Source of the DNA: Chlamydiales bacterium
GTDB taxonomy: Bacteria > Chlamydiota > Chlamydiia > Chlamydiales > JAAKFR01
DNA length: 64,000 nt
Assembly: GCA_024233495.1 (NCBI GenBank)
Contig: JACKPM010000001.1
Location: 62,001 to 126,000, forward strand
Direction of reading: 5' to 3'
Part shown: positions 31,719 to 40,676 of the stretch, piece by piece
Layout: the number at the start of each line of letters is the position of its first letter
Numbering within the stretch: the first letter of the stretch is position 1
Made by a program: the position numbers and the translations under genes
Notes under the pieces: model-generated
Told to the model about the DNA's origin: nothing
The model's database searches: none
The model's input: the letters and a program-made list of their open reading frames with translations, nothing else

Positions 31719-33539
31719 ATGTTACCAAAGCGCTTTTTTGTAGACCTCAACTACATCCTCTCTCTTGGTGATCGAAAACGCAACATCACACTTTACGTTG
31801 TGATCAATGCGCTCAATCTCTTGCAAGGTGCTGTTGAGGGTGCCTCATATTTACTGCTGCTGATTGGAATCTCAAAGCTGGTTGGAAGTGACTACACGCT
31901 CGAACCCAAATTTTTGCAGCCGTTCAATCTTGCTTTTCCAGCCTATCTAGCACTTGGAATATCCGTCCAACTCTTTAAAAGCCTTTTGGCTCTCTTTAAC
32001 GCCTTCTTAGGAGGACATCTTACAAAAAGGGTGCAGATGGGGCTGCAAGAAAAGATGTTAAATCGGGTTTACAACCTCAAGTATGAGAAGGTCAATGCGT
32101 ATCGTTCAGGGGAACTTATTGAGTGCTGCCGCTACCCCATCAGTGTGATTCCCCAGCTCATGATCGCGTATCACGCCTTCTTCTCTATGATTTTGGTTGC
32201 CGTTCCCATGTTCTTTTTACTTCTCTATCTCTCTTGGCAACTCTGTTTAGTTGTCCTGGGTGCAGGAGTAGTTATGTTAGGGGTTCAGCGCATTACAAGA
32301 AGGAAGCTCATTGCGATTTCAAAAGATAATCTCTTAAACATCAACAATATCATTTCGAAAATGGTTGAGGTGATAGGTGGGTTGAAGCTGGTACATCTCT
32401 TCAATTTACGCAAGCATTTTCGAGATGAAGGGATAAGTCTTTCTGAAAAGTCGTGCCGCTTTGGGCAGCGTGAATTTGTAATTATGCAGATCCCGGCCAT
32501 TGTAGCTGAACTTGTGAGCATCTTGCTTGTGGGAGCGTGTTTTCTTTTTGCTATTCTTTTTTGGAAAGAAGCTCTTGCTCTGTACTTCCCTCTTTTGATC
32601 ACGTTTGTAGGGGTTGCCTATCGTCTCTCAGGTAAGATTAATGCGGGTGCTTCTAACTATTTAACGATTAACAACCACTATGTTCAGATCGATCGGTGTA
32701 AGGAGTTCTTGGAAGATACAAAAAAAGATGTTTTGCATGAACCTCACACACGCCTTAAGAGTTTTAAAAATCGCATTGAGTTTCGCGATGTAAGCTTTTG
32801 CTATCCTGGAACAGAAAATCCCATTTTCGAATCGTTTTCCTTTGAAGTAGAAAAAGGAAAAACGATTGGAATTGTAGGGGATTCTGGTGCAGGAAAGTCA
32901 ACACTTTTAGATCTTCTTTTGGGGCTCTATATGCCTTCTGAGGGGGAGATTTTGGTGGATGATGTCGCTTTGGACAAAGTGAATTTAACGAGCTGGCGCA
33001 ACCATATTGGCGTTGTGAGTCAGGACATGATTTTGTTCAATGACACGTTACGGAACAATGTGATGCTGGGCAATCTATCTGCATCAGAGGTTGCTTTTAC
33101 TCAGGCTGTCAAAAAAGCAAAAGTGGATGAGTTTGTACAAAAGCTCCAGGATAAATACGAAACACGGGTGGGAGAAAGAGGACATCGGCTGTCAGGAGGA
33201 GAAAAGCAGCGTCTTTCTCTTGCAAGAGCGCTTGTGCGCGATCCCAGTATTCTTGTTTTAGACGAAGCAACAAGTCATCTAGATTCTATCTCAGAAAAAT
33301 TTATTCAAGATTCGATTGAAGCGCTTATAGGAGAGAAAACACTCATTGTTGTGGCGCATAGGCTTTCAACATTGATGCACGCAGATGTCATTTATGTGCT
33401 TCAAAATGGAAGAATTGTAGAAAAAGGAACACACGAAGAAATGCTCGAAAATGGAGGCGTTTATGCAAGCATGTGGCACACCCAATTTAAATCAGACATT
33501 ACACGAGAATGGGTACCAACTCCTTCCCTTTCCAGCTGA
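31719..33539 (+). CDS. ABC exporter, MsbA-like half transporter (copy 2)
   Basis: Paralog of the exporter at 10382-12202, also exactly 606 residues, with all ATPase motifs intact: GDSGAGKS (387-394), LSGGEKQ (491-497), ILVLDE (511-516) and the H-loop His547. Six hydrophobic segments fill residues 20-310. Sequence differences from copy 1 cluster in the cytoplasmic parts around residues 231-240 and 331-375 and are sparse in the ATPase core, suggesting both have stayed under selection. Its position among glycosyltransferases and next to the dioxygenase suggests it flips a lipid-linked glycan or another envelope lipid; this is inference. The dioxygenase gene starts inside its 3' end. Confidence 0.88.
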   Translation: MLPKRFFVDLNYILSLGDRKRNITLYVVINALNLLQGAVEGASYLLLLIGISKLVGSDYTLEPKFLQPFNLAFPAYLALGISVQLFKSLLALFNAFLGGHLTKRVQMGLQEKMLNRVYNLKYEKVNAYRSGELIECCRYPISVIPQLMIAYHAFFSMILVAVPMFFLLLYLSWQLCLVVLGAGVVMLGVQRITRRKLIAISKDNLLNINNIISKMVEVIGGLKLVHLFNLRKHFRDEGISLSEKSCRFGQREFVIMQIPAIVAELVSILLVGACFLFAILFWKEALALYFPLLITFVGVAYRLSGKINAGASNYLTINNHYVQIDRCKEFLEDTKKDVLHEPHTRLKSFKNRIEFRDVSFCYPGTENPIFESFSFEVEKGKTIGIVGDSGAGKSTLLDLLLGLYMPSEGEILVDDVALDKVNLTSWRNHIGVVSQDMILFNDTLRNNVMLGNLSASEVAFTQAVKKAKVDEFVQKLQDKYETRVGERGHRLSGGEKQRLSLARALVRDPSILVLDEATSHLDSISEKFIQDSIEALIGEKTLIVVAHRLSTLMHADVIYVLQNGRIVEKGTHEEMLENGGVYASMWHTQFKSDITREWVPTPSLSS

Positions 33540-34221
33540 AATTGCCCATGCGATGCGCACGCATATTGCTTCATATATCGGCGCCAACTCGCTCGAAGCA
33601 ATCACCGAAATTTTGATGCAGCTCCCTGAAGAGGAGTTTCGTTCTCGCTTTGCCAAACCAAATCGCTATTTTCCAAATGACGTTGTACAACTTGTGCTTG
33701 CCTGGATTGAAGAGTTAAAAGGGCCGATGGGAGCTTTAGAAGTGGGGATTAACTCTGTAGCGCCTATCGAAGTTGAAAACTATCCTCATCTGAAGATTGA
33801 GGATCGCGATCTTTTTTGGCGCTGTGTGCGCCCTAACAAGGCTGATGTGGGAAGACCTCACCGCGATTCCCAGTTTTGGAATATCTATGCAGATTCCAAG
33901 TACCAGTCTAATGTTCCTTTTGATTATGACGAGCGATGGAAAATCTGGATTCCATTGATGGGGTGTGATCAAGACAACAGCTTACAGGTAATTGAAAAAA
34001 GCCACCTTGTGGACGTGCCTTTACTCTCAATCGAGACTTCAAATGGCCCTAAACCTGACATCGACGGGAAATGGCTAGCCACGCAAAAGTTTTCAAAGCC
34101 GTTCAAAGAGCAAAATGAAAAATGCATTCTCTTTCATGACGATTTAGTGCATGCCGGCCCTCCCAATCTTGGAAAGTGGGCACGCTTTTCTGCTGAATTT
34201 ACAGTTTTGCTTGCCCGGTAA
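33451..34221 (+). CDS. Fe(II)/2-oxoglutarate dioxygenase (PhyH-like)
   Basis: A 256-residue non-haem iron dioxygenase of the phytanoyl-CoA hydroxylase type. The iron ligands are probably His and Asp in GRPHRDSQFW (about residues 130-139) and the distal His in HDDLVHAGPPN (about 229-239), followed by the 2-oxoglutarate-binding Arg in ARFSAEF. Such enzymes hydroxylate or epimerise small molecules and sugar or lipid moieties. The ATG at 33451 is conserved in the decayed copy at 10470 and gives an 89-bp overlap with the exporter gene in another frame. Close coupling to the exporter suggests the two act on the same molecule. It converges with the next gene with a 23-bp overlap. Confidence 0.8.
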   Translation: MEAFMQACGTPNLNQTLHENGYQLLPFPAEIAHAMRTHIASYIGANSLEAITEILMQLPEEEFRSRFAKPNRYFPNDVVQLVLAWIEELKGPMGALEVGINSVAPIEVENYPHLKIEDRDLFWRCVRPNKADVGRPHRDSQFWNIYADSKYQSNVPFDYDERWKIWIPLMGCDQDNSLQVIEKSHLVDVPLLSIETSNGPKPDIDGKWLATQKFSKPFKEQNEKCILFHDDLVHAGPPNLGKWARFSAEFTVLLAR

Positions 34222-35587
34222 GATAGGCTTGGCAAGGCAGCCCTGGAATTTGATAGAGCTGCATGTGATACGGAGTCAAGGTAGAACGAAAAGCAAGCTG
34301 CTCTGTTGACGCTCCTTCCCATTTATTTTGCTCGAAAAGAGCAAGGAACTCTTGCAGCGCTTCTAACATCTCCTCCTCCTCTAAATCGCAGATCTCAAGT
34401 TCCCGATCCCTGGGGTGGCATCCATATTCGAAGAACGCTGAGGAGAGAAGCACCTCTTTCCAGTTTAGAATCTTACCATTTCTCTTATAGTGCTTAGGGA
34501 AAAAACGAAAACGGGGATTCTCTGTCATTGCTGGGAGTTCGACATAGTTCAGTCCCAGCATAGGGGTATTAGAAATCGTAGCAAAATTTTCAGCGCCAGT
34601 GGTTGACATGACGGCAAAAGCCGCCTCTGAGTAGAGAAACAGATCATGCTTTGCGGATGTGTGCCCACTTCGTGCATAGTCGATAAAACCTTTCCGTTCT
34701 TTAAAAAGAGGCTGCTCTTCTCTTCCTTGGAGCACAACGGTGTAACCTTCTGCAATGAGCAAATCAAACAATACATTGTATCTCTCAGGGTTGAAGATCT
34801 TCTTGCGGTTATGGCTGTGTTGGTTGTCTCGAACCGTGATATTAAAGACTACATACGGCGTCTCCAGGCTGAGTATCTGGCAAATATCTGATTCCTGATA
34901 CCGCCTCTGCTCACCAGAGCTTTGACTTTGTTTCAGCTTGATGTAGTCCTCATTGAGGGTAAAGGGGATGTCTGAGCCTTTGCAAACAAGGGCATGCTGC
35001 TCTAGAAACTCTTTAGAAAGAGCTGGGCTAGGGGGGGGCAGTTGATCGAGATAGCGGTTATAGAAAGTTGGATAGTATAAATTCCCAATCGAATTGATTG
35101 TGGGGATGGTCCCTTGTGCATAGAAAATGATGCTCTGAGGAAAATCCACAGCAAGCCTCGCGTAGACGCGGGCAAAAGTGCCGTAGTGAACACGAAATGC
35201 GCCGAGATACTTCACCATCCACAGTCCAAATTTTCCTGGAGCGATCACTTCAGTATTGGGTGAGATAAGATGTGCTAGCTCAATAGCCTTTTCTGCAAAG
35301 AGCGTTAGAAAGATTGCAGTTGTTTGTTCTCTTTGTTCTTGCCACTCTCGAATATACTGAAGCTGTACAAGAAGCGTTCCAAAGTCTCCTCTAGTTACAA
35401 GAAAGAGTTGTGATGGGGACGTTCTTGCCCTGAGCCTTTTATGGATCGAGCGGTGAAGAAGGCGCTTGTAGAATGGATTGATGAGATAAAAAGGAATTGT
35501 GGCCAACGCATAGGGAAGCGTATGGAGTGCAAATTTTTTTATTGGACGCAGCTTTTTTCTGATTCTCTTTACTAGGGGATGAACCAA
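34199..35587 (-). CDS. TIGR04372-like glycosyltransferase
   Basis: About 462 residues, last gene of the nine-gene minus-strand operon. The C-terminal half carries the pattern of the TIGR04372 glycosyltransferase group: YVVFNITVRDNQHSHNRK, then YNVLFDLLIAEGYTVVLQGR, a FIDYARSG loop, KHDLFLYSEAAFAVMSTTGA, and a late NTPMLGLNYVELP. The N-terminal half has LFLVTRGDFGTLLVQLQYI. The start is uncertain: TTG at 35587 gives a 16-bp overlap with the methyltransferase gene, while GTG at 35632 would extend 15 codons inside it. Probably adds the sugar made by the operon, but donor and acceptor are unknown. Confidence 0.6.
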   Translation of the reverse strand: MVHPLVKRIRKKLRPIKKFALHTLPYALATIPFYLINPFYKRLLHRSIHKRLRARTSPSQLFLVTRGDFGTLLVQLQYIREWQEQREQTTAIFLTLFAEKAIELAHLISPNTEVIAPGKFGLWMVKYLGAFRVHYGTFARVYARLAVDFPQSIIFYAQGTIPTINSIGNLYYPTFYNRYLDQLPPPSPALSKEFLEQHALVCKGSDIPFTLNEDYIKLKQSQSSGEQRRYQESDICQILSLETPYVVFNITVRDNQHSHNRKKIFNPERYNVLFDLLIAEGYTVVLQGREEQPLFKERKGFIDYARSGHTSAKHDLFLYSEAAFAVMSTTGAENFATISNTPMLGLNYVELPAMTENPRFRFFPKHYKRNGKILNWKEVLLSSAFFEYGCHPRDRELEICDLEEEEMLEALQEFLALFEQNKWEGASTEQLAFRSTLTPYHMQLYQIPGLPCQAYLTGQAKL

Positions 35588-36225
35588 TAGTAATCTCCAG
35601 TGTAGCCCGCCTCTTTGAAGAGCTCTTCCCACTCATCCACCGATAGAATCGTTTTAGCTGTGAGATTCCACGCAAACATAGCCTCTTTCTCTTCCTCGTT
35701 GCGGTACGCATCCACTGTAATGAACTTATCTTTTCTCGAGACACGTTCAATCTCTTTTAGAGCAACAATCAAGTCGTCTCTTTCTAGGTTGTGAATTGTA
35801 TTGATTGAGATTACAAGGTCAAACGAGTTGTCTTTGAAAGGCAGTTCCCGTGCATCTGCTACAGAGACGTTTTCTCTTACACTCTCTAAGGCATTTTCAA
35901 TTGCATAGGAGGAGACATCGACACCAAAAGCATAAATTTCGGGAATCACAGCCATAAAATCATGCAACATAAAACCCTTAGCACATCCAATATCGAGAAC
36001 CCGAGACTCCGGAGTGAGACCGTATTGCTTTTGAAAGTCAGGAATGACAGGCTGCCAAAAGCGTGGGTTGTATGTAAAACCGCCATAACCGGTGCGCCTT
36101 TCACCATCGAAAAACTCTTTTCCAAACTTGCGGGCAATCGCACGATCCTCTTCAGTCTTAGTTGCTCCGCGCTCTTTGACATCCCGCTTTGTTCTAGGGT
36201 AGTTTTTTAATAGGTCGATTTCCAT
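35572..36225 (-). CDS. class I SAM-dependent methyltransferase
   Basis: A 217-residue Rossmann methyltransferase. Motif I is VLDIGCAKGFMLHDF (about 76-90), motif II FGVDVSSYAIENAL, and motif IV FDLVISINTIHNLERDD (about 134-150). The ending YTGDYYWFIP is not one I can place. GGAG sits just before the ATG in the short gap after the SDR stop (AAGGAG overlapping the last codons). Within the operon it probably methylates a sugar intermediate (O- or C-methylation), but methylation of a nucleotide or lipid cannot be excluded. Confidence 0.8.
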   Translation of the reverse strand: MEIDLLKNYPRTKRDVKERGATKTEEDRAIARKFGKEFFDGERRTGYGGFTYNPRFWQPVIPDFQKQYGLTPESRVLDIGCAKGFMLHDFMAVIPEIYAFGVDVSSYAIENALESVRENVSVADARELPFKDNSFDLVISINTIHNLERDDLIVALKEIERVSRKDKFITVDAYRNEEEKEAMFAWNLTAKTILSVDEWEELFKEAGYTGDYYWFIP

Positions 36226-36228
36226 GCT

Positions 36229-37218
36229 CTACTCCTTATGTAGATACTCGAGAGGCTGCTCTTCAATTTCTTTAAAGTGGTCTTGCACCCAGTCGATGGT
36301 TTGCTTGATACCCTCATCAAGAGAGATTTCAGGTTTCCATCCAAGTTCTTTACGCGCTTTCGAGGAATCAATTGTATACGCTTTATCTTGTCCGAGGCGC
36401 TCTTCAACAACCTCTGTTGTCTCCTCGAAAGAGAGGCCTAGCTTTTCAGCAATAGTGTGCACAACATCACACACAGCAACGCCTGTGTCAGGAGAGAGGT
36501 GGTAGATTTCTCCCACCTTTCCGTGTTCCATTGCAAGAAGTTCACCTTTCGAGACGTCTCGAATATGGATATAGGATTTCACAGCTTTTCCTCCACCATG
36601 AAGCGGGATTTTCTTACCTTGCTTCATGTAAATCGCAGAGCGAGGGATGATTTTAAAGAGCTGCTGGCTCGGCCCATAAACATTGGTTGCGCGGATCATC
36701 ACCATAGGGAAATTGAAGTTTTTTACAAATGTGAAGAGGGAGAGATCGCCTGCTGCTTTTGAAGCAGCATAAGGTGTGCTTGGATTGACAGGGGTCTCTT
36801 CTTTGATGAATCCTTCGCACGTTCCATAAACTTCAGGTGAAGAGATGTGGACATACTTTTTCAAAAACGTTTTATCTTTCAGAAGATTTGCCAGTGAGGT
36901 GACCGAAACTGCATTGGTTTGAAACCAGTGATGAGGGTAGCGCCACGAAGGAGCCACTTCACTTTGCGCAGCAAAGTTAACAACATACTCAGGACGAAAC
37001 TCCTCAAGGAGTTGATCGAGTTTCTCAAGGTCACGGTTGAGGTCAATTTGGACAAATTTGAAGTGCTCTTGGTTGCGTTTTTTGTAGGGCAAAAAGAGGT
37101 TTTTTTTCTCAAGAGAACGGCTGATACCCACAACCTCGTACTTTCCTTCTTCAAGAAGGAGATCAACGAAATCACTGCCTGAAAATGAATTGCTTCCAAT
37201 AACAAGTACTTTTTTCAT
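36229..37218 (-). CDS. NAD-dependent sugar-nucleotide 4,6-dehydratase-like SDR
   Basis: Extended SDR of 329 residues in the dTDP-glucose/GDP-mannose 4,6-dehydratase neighbourhood. Seen: VLVIGSNSFSGSDFVDLL (NAD site; the loop lacks the usual GGAGFIG), VVNFAAQSEVAPSWRYPHHW with the F-Q-T-N that follows in RmlB-like enzymes, HISSPEVYGT (active-site Ser and Glu), YAASKAAGDLSL (Tyr-Lys pair) and NVYGPSQQLFKIIPR. The active-site triplet S-P-E resembles GDP-mannose dehydratases more than RmlB, which has D-E. It overlaps the E1-beta gene by one base (TAATG). I infer a 4,6-dehydratase or epimerase acting on the operon's nucleotide sugar. Confidence 0.8.
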   Translation of the reverse strand: MKKVLVIGSNSFSGSDFVDLLLEEGKYEVVGISRSLEKKNLFLPYKKRNQEHFKFVQIDLNRDLEKLDQLLEEFRPEYVVNFAAQSEVAPSWRYPHHWFQTNAVSVTSLANLLKDKTFLKKYVHISSPEVYGTCEGFIKEETPVNPSTPYAASKAAGDLSLFTFVKNFNFPMVMIRATNVYGPSQQLFKIIPRSAIYMKQGKKIPLHGGGKAVKSYIHIRDVSKGELLAMEHGKVGEIYHLSPDTGVAVCDVVHTIAEKLGLSFEETTEVVEERLGQDKAYTIDSSKARKELGWKPEISLDEGIKQTIDWVQDHFKEIEEQPLEYLHKE

Positions 37219-38276
37219 TAAAACGGTCCTGTAAACGATTTATCGGGTTGGTCGAGCGGGATGCCCATCTTTTTATCGAGCAACTTTTGTAGTAGAGCCT
37301 TTGAAGCTGTCTTTTTGCCCAACATTTCTAGTACGCAGCATGCAATATCTTCTGCCGTTGGGTAGTAGTGATTGGCAAGGAGCCAACTCGTTGGGCTATG
37401 CCGATCGGGATAGGAGACTCTCTTCAAAGGCGCCTTCAAATCACCAAATGCCTCTTCTGCAATCACAGCCGCTACCTCAGCTCCAAAGCCACACATTTTC
37501 CAATCTGGATCGGCAATTACAACATGACCGGTTTTTCTCACAGAGTTTAAGATAGTTTCTGTGTCGAGTGGCTTTACACTTCTAAGGTCGATCAGTTCAA
37601 CTGAGATTCCCTCGAGATATTTGAGGGCGCGGAATGCTTCAAGCGTCATATGAGAAGAGGCGACGATGGTGACATCAGTTCCCTCTTCAACTACTTTTGC
37701 TTTGCCAATTGGAACACGGTACATCTCACTTGGCACTTCGCCTGTGATGTTATGGAGCCAACGATGTTCAAGGTAGATGACGGGGTCGTCATCCTCGACA
37801 GCTGAAATAAGCAATCCTTTTGCGTCGTAGGGGTTAGAAGGCATGACAACTTTAAGCCCAGGGATATGTGCAAAAAGAGAGTGGAGTGATTGACTATGCT
37901 GGGGCCCTTGCCCCCATCCCCGTCCCATTACGAGTCGGATAGTGAGGGGAACGCGCATTTGGTCTCCAAACATGTAGTGCCACTTTGCCGCGTTGTTGAT
38001 GATTTGATCGAGAGCAAGAAGAGCAAAATCCACTCTTTGGTGGGTCATCAGAGGGCGCATGCCAACGATTGCAGAGCCAATTGCGATGCCAGTCATTGCA
38101 TTTTCAGAGGTGGGCATGTCTTGTATGCGTTCTGGGCCATACTTGTCGACAAGGCCAACTGTAGTGCCAAAAATCCCTTTTGGATCGGGGGCTCCAAGTC
38201 CCATCACATAGACACTCTCATCTTGTGCAAGAAGTTGATCGGTTGCTTCAAGAATTGCTTCACTAAATTTACGCAT
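37218..38276 (-). CDS. thiamine-diphosphate E1 component, beta subunit
   Basis: A 352-residue beta subunit of the transketolase-like E1 family (pyruvate or branched-chain dehydrogenase type). Visible: EAILEATDQLLAQDESVYVMG, the cofactor-activating Glu58 in DMPTSENAMTGIAIGSAI, VDFALLALDQIINNAAKW, PVIYLEHRWLHN, and the C-terminal transketolase domain with ELIDLRSVKPLDTETIL. The start is the ATG at 38276, which overlaps the alpha-subunit stop (ATGCGTAA); an earlier in-frame ATG lies inside the alpha gene. No lipoyl E2 or E3 gene is nearby, so the pair probably does not feed a dehydrogenase complex. The residues 310-352 tail is extra relative to PdhB. Confidence 0.86.
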   Translation of the reverse strand: MRKFSEAILEATDQLLAQDESVYVMGLGAPDPKGIFGTTVGLVDKYGPERIQDMPTSENAMTGIAIGSAIVGMRPLMTHQRVDFALLALDQIINNAAKWHYMFGDQMRVPLTIRLVMGRGWGQGPQHSQSLHSLFAHIPGLKVVMPSNPYDAKGLLISAVEDDDPVIYLEHRWLHNITGEVPSEMYRVPIGKAKVVEEGTDVTIVASSHMTLEAFRALKYLEGISVELIDLRSVKPLDTETILNSVRKTGHVVIADPDWKMCGFGAEVAAVIAEEAFGDLKAPLKRVSYPDRHSPTSWLLANHYYPTAEDIACCVLEMLGKKTASKALLQKLLDKKMGIPLDQPDKSFTGPF

Positions 38277-39186
38277 AGTGCTCCTGCTCAAGTGGGGGAA
38301 AGGGGCTTTTCTCTGCAAAATCGAAAGCAGCATCAATCTCTTTTGCAATCTCCTCTTCCCACCCTTGTGGGATCGCCACATTGTGAAGAGGCTCTAACTT
38401 TTTCCAGTGCGTTACCTCATCTTCAGGTTGATAAGGATCGATTGCGGGGCCGCAATGTTCACGAAAACGGTAGGTAGAGAGCTCTAAGAAGACGGGGCCA
38501 TTTCCACTTCGGATGTAATGGACAGCCTCTCCTGCTAGTTTGTATACATCTTCTACATCATTGCCATCTCCTTCAAGAGCAAGCATGCCGTGTGCCTTTG
38601 CCAAAGAGGGGCGGTGGCGACTTACGGGCTGCCGTACATCTAGCGGAGAATAGACTGAATAGAGGTTGTTTTCACACACAAAGAGCACGCGTAGTTTCTT
38701 CAGCATAGCGAAGTTAAGAGATTCAGCAAAAACGCCCTCCTCAGTTGCTCCCTCTCCAAGGAAGACAACAGTGATGCGTTCCTCTTTTTTGAGGGAGGCT
38801 CCGAAAGCAGCTCCTACACCAACAGGAATACTTCCCCCGACGATAGGAGTAGAGCCGATAAAGCCACAAGAAAGATCAACCAAGTGCATTGAGCCACCTC
38901 TCCCAATACAGCATCCAGTCACCTTTCCATGAATCTCAGCCATCATTTTGTTGAGGTCACCTCCCTTTGCTAAATAGTGCGCATGCGCACGGTGACCACT
39001 CACTGCGTAGTCTTCTGGGGTGAGGTGAGCACACACACCGACAGGGACAGCCTCTTGTCCAATGCTCAAGTGAACAGGGCAGCGCATTTTTTGCTGGGAA
39101 TAGCGATCCGCAATGCTCTCTTCAATTCGCCGAATCCTCAAAAGGGAGCGCAATCTTACTTCAGTAGGCGTGTAATGTACTTGCAT
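38269..39186 (-). CDS. thiamine-diphosphate E1 component, alpha subunit
   Basis: A 305-residue E1-alpha subunit. The thiamine-diphosphate motif begins at GEGATEEG (144-151) and ends at NN (173-174), the expected spacing, and the upstream SIGQEAVPVGVCAHL (41-55) and HLVDLSCGFIGSTPIVGG (101-118) are family landmarks. It lacks the N-terminal extension and the phosphorylation-loop Ser pattern of mitochondrial E1-alpha. It partners with the overlapping beta-subunit gene. Instead of a metabolic operon it sits between an HldE-like fusion and a sugar dehydratase, which points to a role in sugar-carbon chemistry (two-carbon transfer or decarboxylation). That role is inferred. Confidence 0.86.
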   Translation of the reverse strand: MQVHYTPTEVRLRSLLRIRRIEESIADRYSQQKMRCPVHLSIGQEAVPVGVCAHLTPEDYAVSGHRAHAHYLAKGGDLNKMMAEIHGKVTGCCIGRGGSMHLVDLSCGFIGSTPIVGGSIPVGVGAAFGASLKKEERITVVFLGEGATEEGVFAESLNFAMLKKLRVLFVCENNLYSVYSPLDVRQPVSRHRPSLAKAHGMLALEGDGNDVEDVYKLAGEAVHYIRSGNGPVFLELSTYRFREHCGPAIDPYQPEDEVTHWKKLEPLHNVAIPQGWEEEIAKEIDAAFDFAEKSPFPPLEQEHYA

Positions 39187-40676
39187 AGTCCTGCTTTGTT
39201 AATTGCTTCTCTATTGCCCACGATTTGTACATCGATGGCAGCTGCCACAGAACCCACAAATCCTGCGAGAAGAGGGGAGTATCCATTGGCAACGCAAAGA
39301 GATGCAAGTGAAAAATAGCTATCACCTGCGCCCACTCGATCAACAGTTTGCATTGTGAGAGCAGGGATTGTAATGGACTCCCCTTGAGAGAAAATATAGA
39401 CACCTTCACTTCCTCGTGTCACAGAGACAGTAGAGCAGCTGAGCACACGTGCAATGTCTTCGGTTACGCATTCCAGACGACTATATTTGTCATGTGCAGC
39501 GAGTCGAAGTTCAGGTTCATTGAGAGAAATGAAGTTTGCACGGTCGTAATGCGTCACCACATTGAAACCGCGATTGCCGCTGTTGGTTTGCGTATTGACC
39601 GCAAGAAAAGAGGTGACCTGAGAGAGGGCTGCCACAATTGAGGGGTCTGTAAAACCATTGCCAAAGTCACAAACCAAAACAAGGTCGAAATGATCACCCT
39701 CTTTTTCAATGAAGTCTGTCACTTCTTCACTTTGCCTAGCATTGAGAAGAGCGTGATGGCTCGAATACGTCTCAAAAAGCTTGTTTATTGATTTGCCATC
39801 TTTCTGTACATAACGCTTCTTTAAAAGAGTGGGCTCATCAATATTAATGAAATGCTGCTTTACATTTTTCGCTAATCCCTCTTCAATCCATGGACGATTT
39901 GGGCACTCTTTTCCCACAGCAGTGAGTAAAGTCACCTCTTGGACAAAATCAGCCAAGTGGTTCGCAATAATGAGTGAGCCTCCAAGAAACTTCTCTTCAT
40001 CTTGAAGGGAGGCAGTGATCTGTTGCCCTTTTCCTGATTGTCCCAGTGGGGAGACGTATTGGTATTCATCGACGATGGCATCACCTACAACAAGGACGCG
40101 CATTTTAGAGAGCGCATCTACATGGTTGACCACATCTTGCGCAGAAAATTGTTTGCGGAAACTCTCAATGAAAGGGGCGAGTCTCTTCGCATCTTTGTCA
40201 AAGTGTTGGTTGAGCAAAGAAGAGGAGCTGAAGACAATATCATGTGTGTAGTGCACTTCACCACCCACACTCTCTACTGCGGCTACCTCTTCTGAGATTT
40301 TGCCTGTTACATCATCTTCGTGCTTCTGATATTCAGAACCTTTTACGTAGAGGTCTGGCTTCACACGTTTAATAATAGAGACAGCATCTGGGGAATCATT
40401 GAGCACTACGAAGTCGATGCATGAGAGAGCTGCAAGTTGTTCCGAGCGGAGTTGTTCATTAAAAGTGGGCCTTCCTGGCCCTTTATTGACAAAGCGATCA
40501 GGGGTGAGAGAGACGACCAATGTGTCGCCTAACTTGCGCGCCTCTTGGAAGTGGCGCACATGGCCAGGATGTAGCAAATCAAAAACGCCATGGCAATGTA
40601 CAATGCGGTGCCCCTGCTTTTTCTCACTTTCGATTAGTGAGCTAATTTCATCAACTCTTCGGATCTTCTCTTGCAT
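39156..40676 (-). CDS. nucleotidyltransferase-PfkB kinase fusion, HldE-like with swapped domain order
   Basis: A 506-residue fusion. Residues 1 to about 150 are a cytidylyltransferase-fold domain with HCHGVFDLLHPGHVRHFQEA (nucleotide-binding H-x-G-H at 36-39), VVSLTPDRFVNKGPGRP and PDLYVKGSEYQ. Residues about 190-506 are a ribokinase/PfkB sugar kinase with VGDAIVDEY, VSVTRGSEGVY and the catalytic VGAGDSYF (448-455). E. coli HldE, which makes ADP-heptose, has the kinase first and the nucleotidyltransferase second; here the order is reversed. It likely phosphorylates a sugar phosphate at C1 and activates it. Sugar and nucleotide are unknown. It overlaps its neighbours by 43 and 31 bp. Confidence 0.85.
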   Translation of the reverse strand: MQEKIRRVDEISSLIESEKKQGHRIVHCHGVFDLLHPGHVRHFQEARKLGDTLVVSLTPDRFVNKGPGRPTFNEQLRSEQLAALSCIDFVVLNDSPDAVSIIKRVKPDLYVKGSEYQKHEDDVTGKISEEVAAVESVGGEVHYTHDIVFSSSSLLNQHFDKDAKRLAPFIESFRKQFSAQDVVNHVDALSKMRVLVVGDAIVDEYQYVSPLGQSGKGQQITASLQDEEKFLGGSLIIANHLADFVQEVTLLTAVGKECPNRPWIEEGLAKNVKQHFINIDEPTLLKKRYVQKDGKSINKLFETYSSHHALLNARQSEEVTDFIEKEGDHFDLVLVCDFGNGFTDPSIVAALSQVTSFLAVNTQTNSGNRGFNVVTHYDRANFISLNEPELRLAAHDKYSRLECVTEDIARVLSCSTVSVTRGSEGVYIFSQGESITIPALTMQTVDRVGAGDSYFSLASLCVANGYSPLLAGFVGSVAAAIDVQIVGNREAINKAGLCKYITRLLK

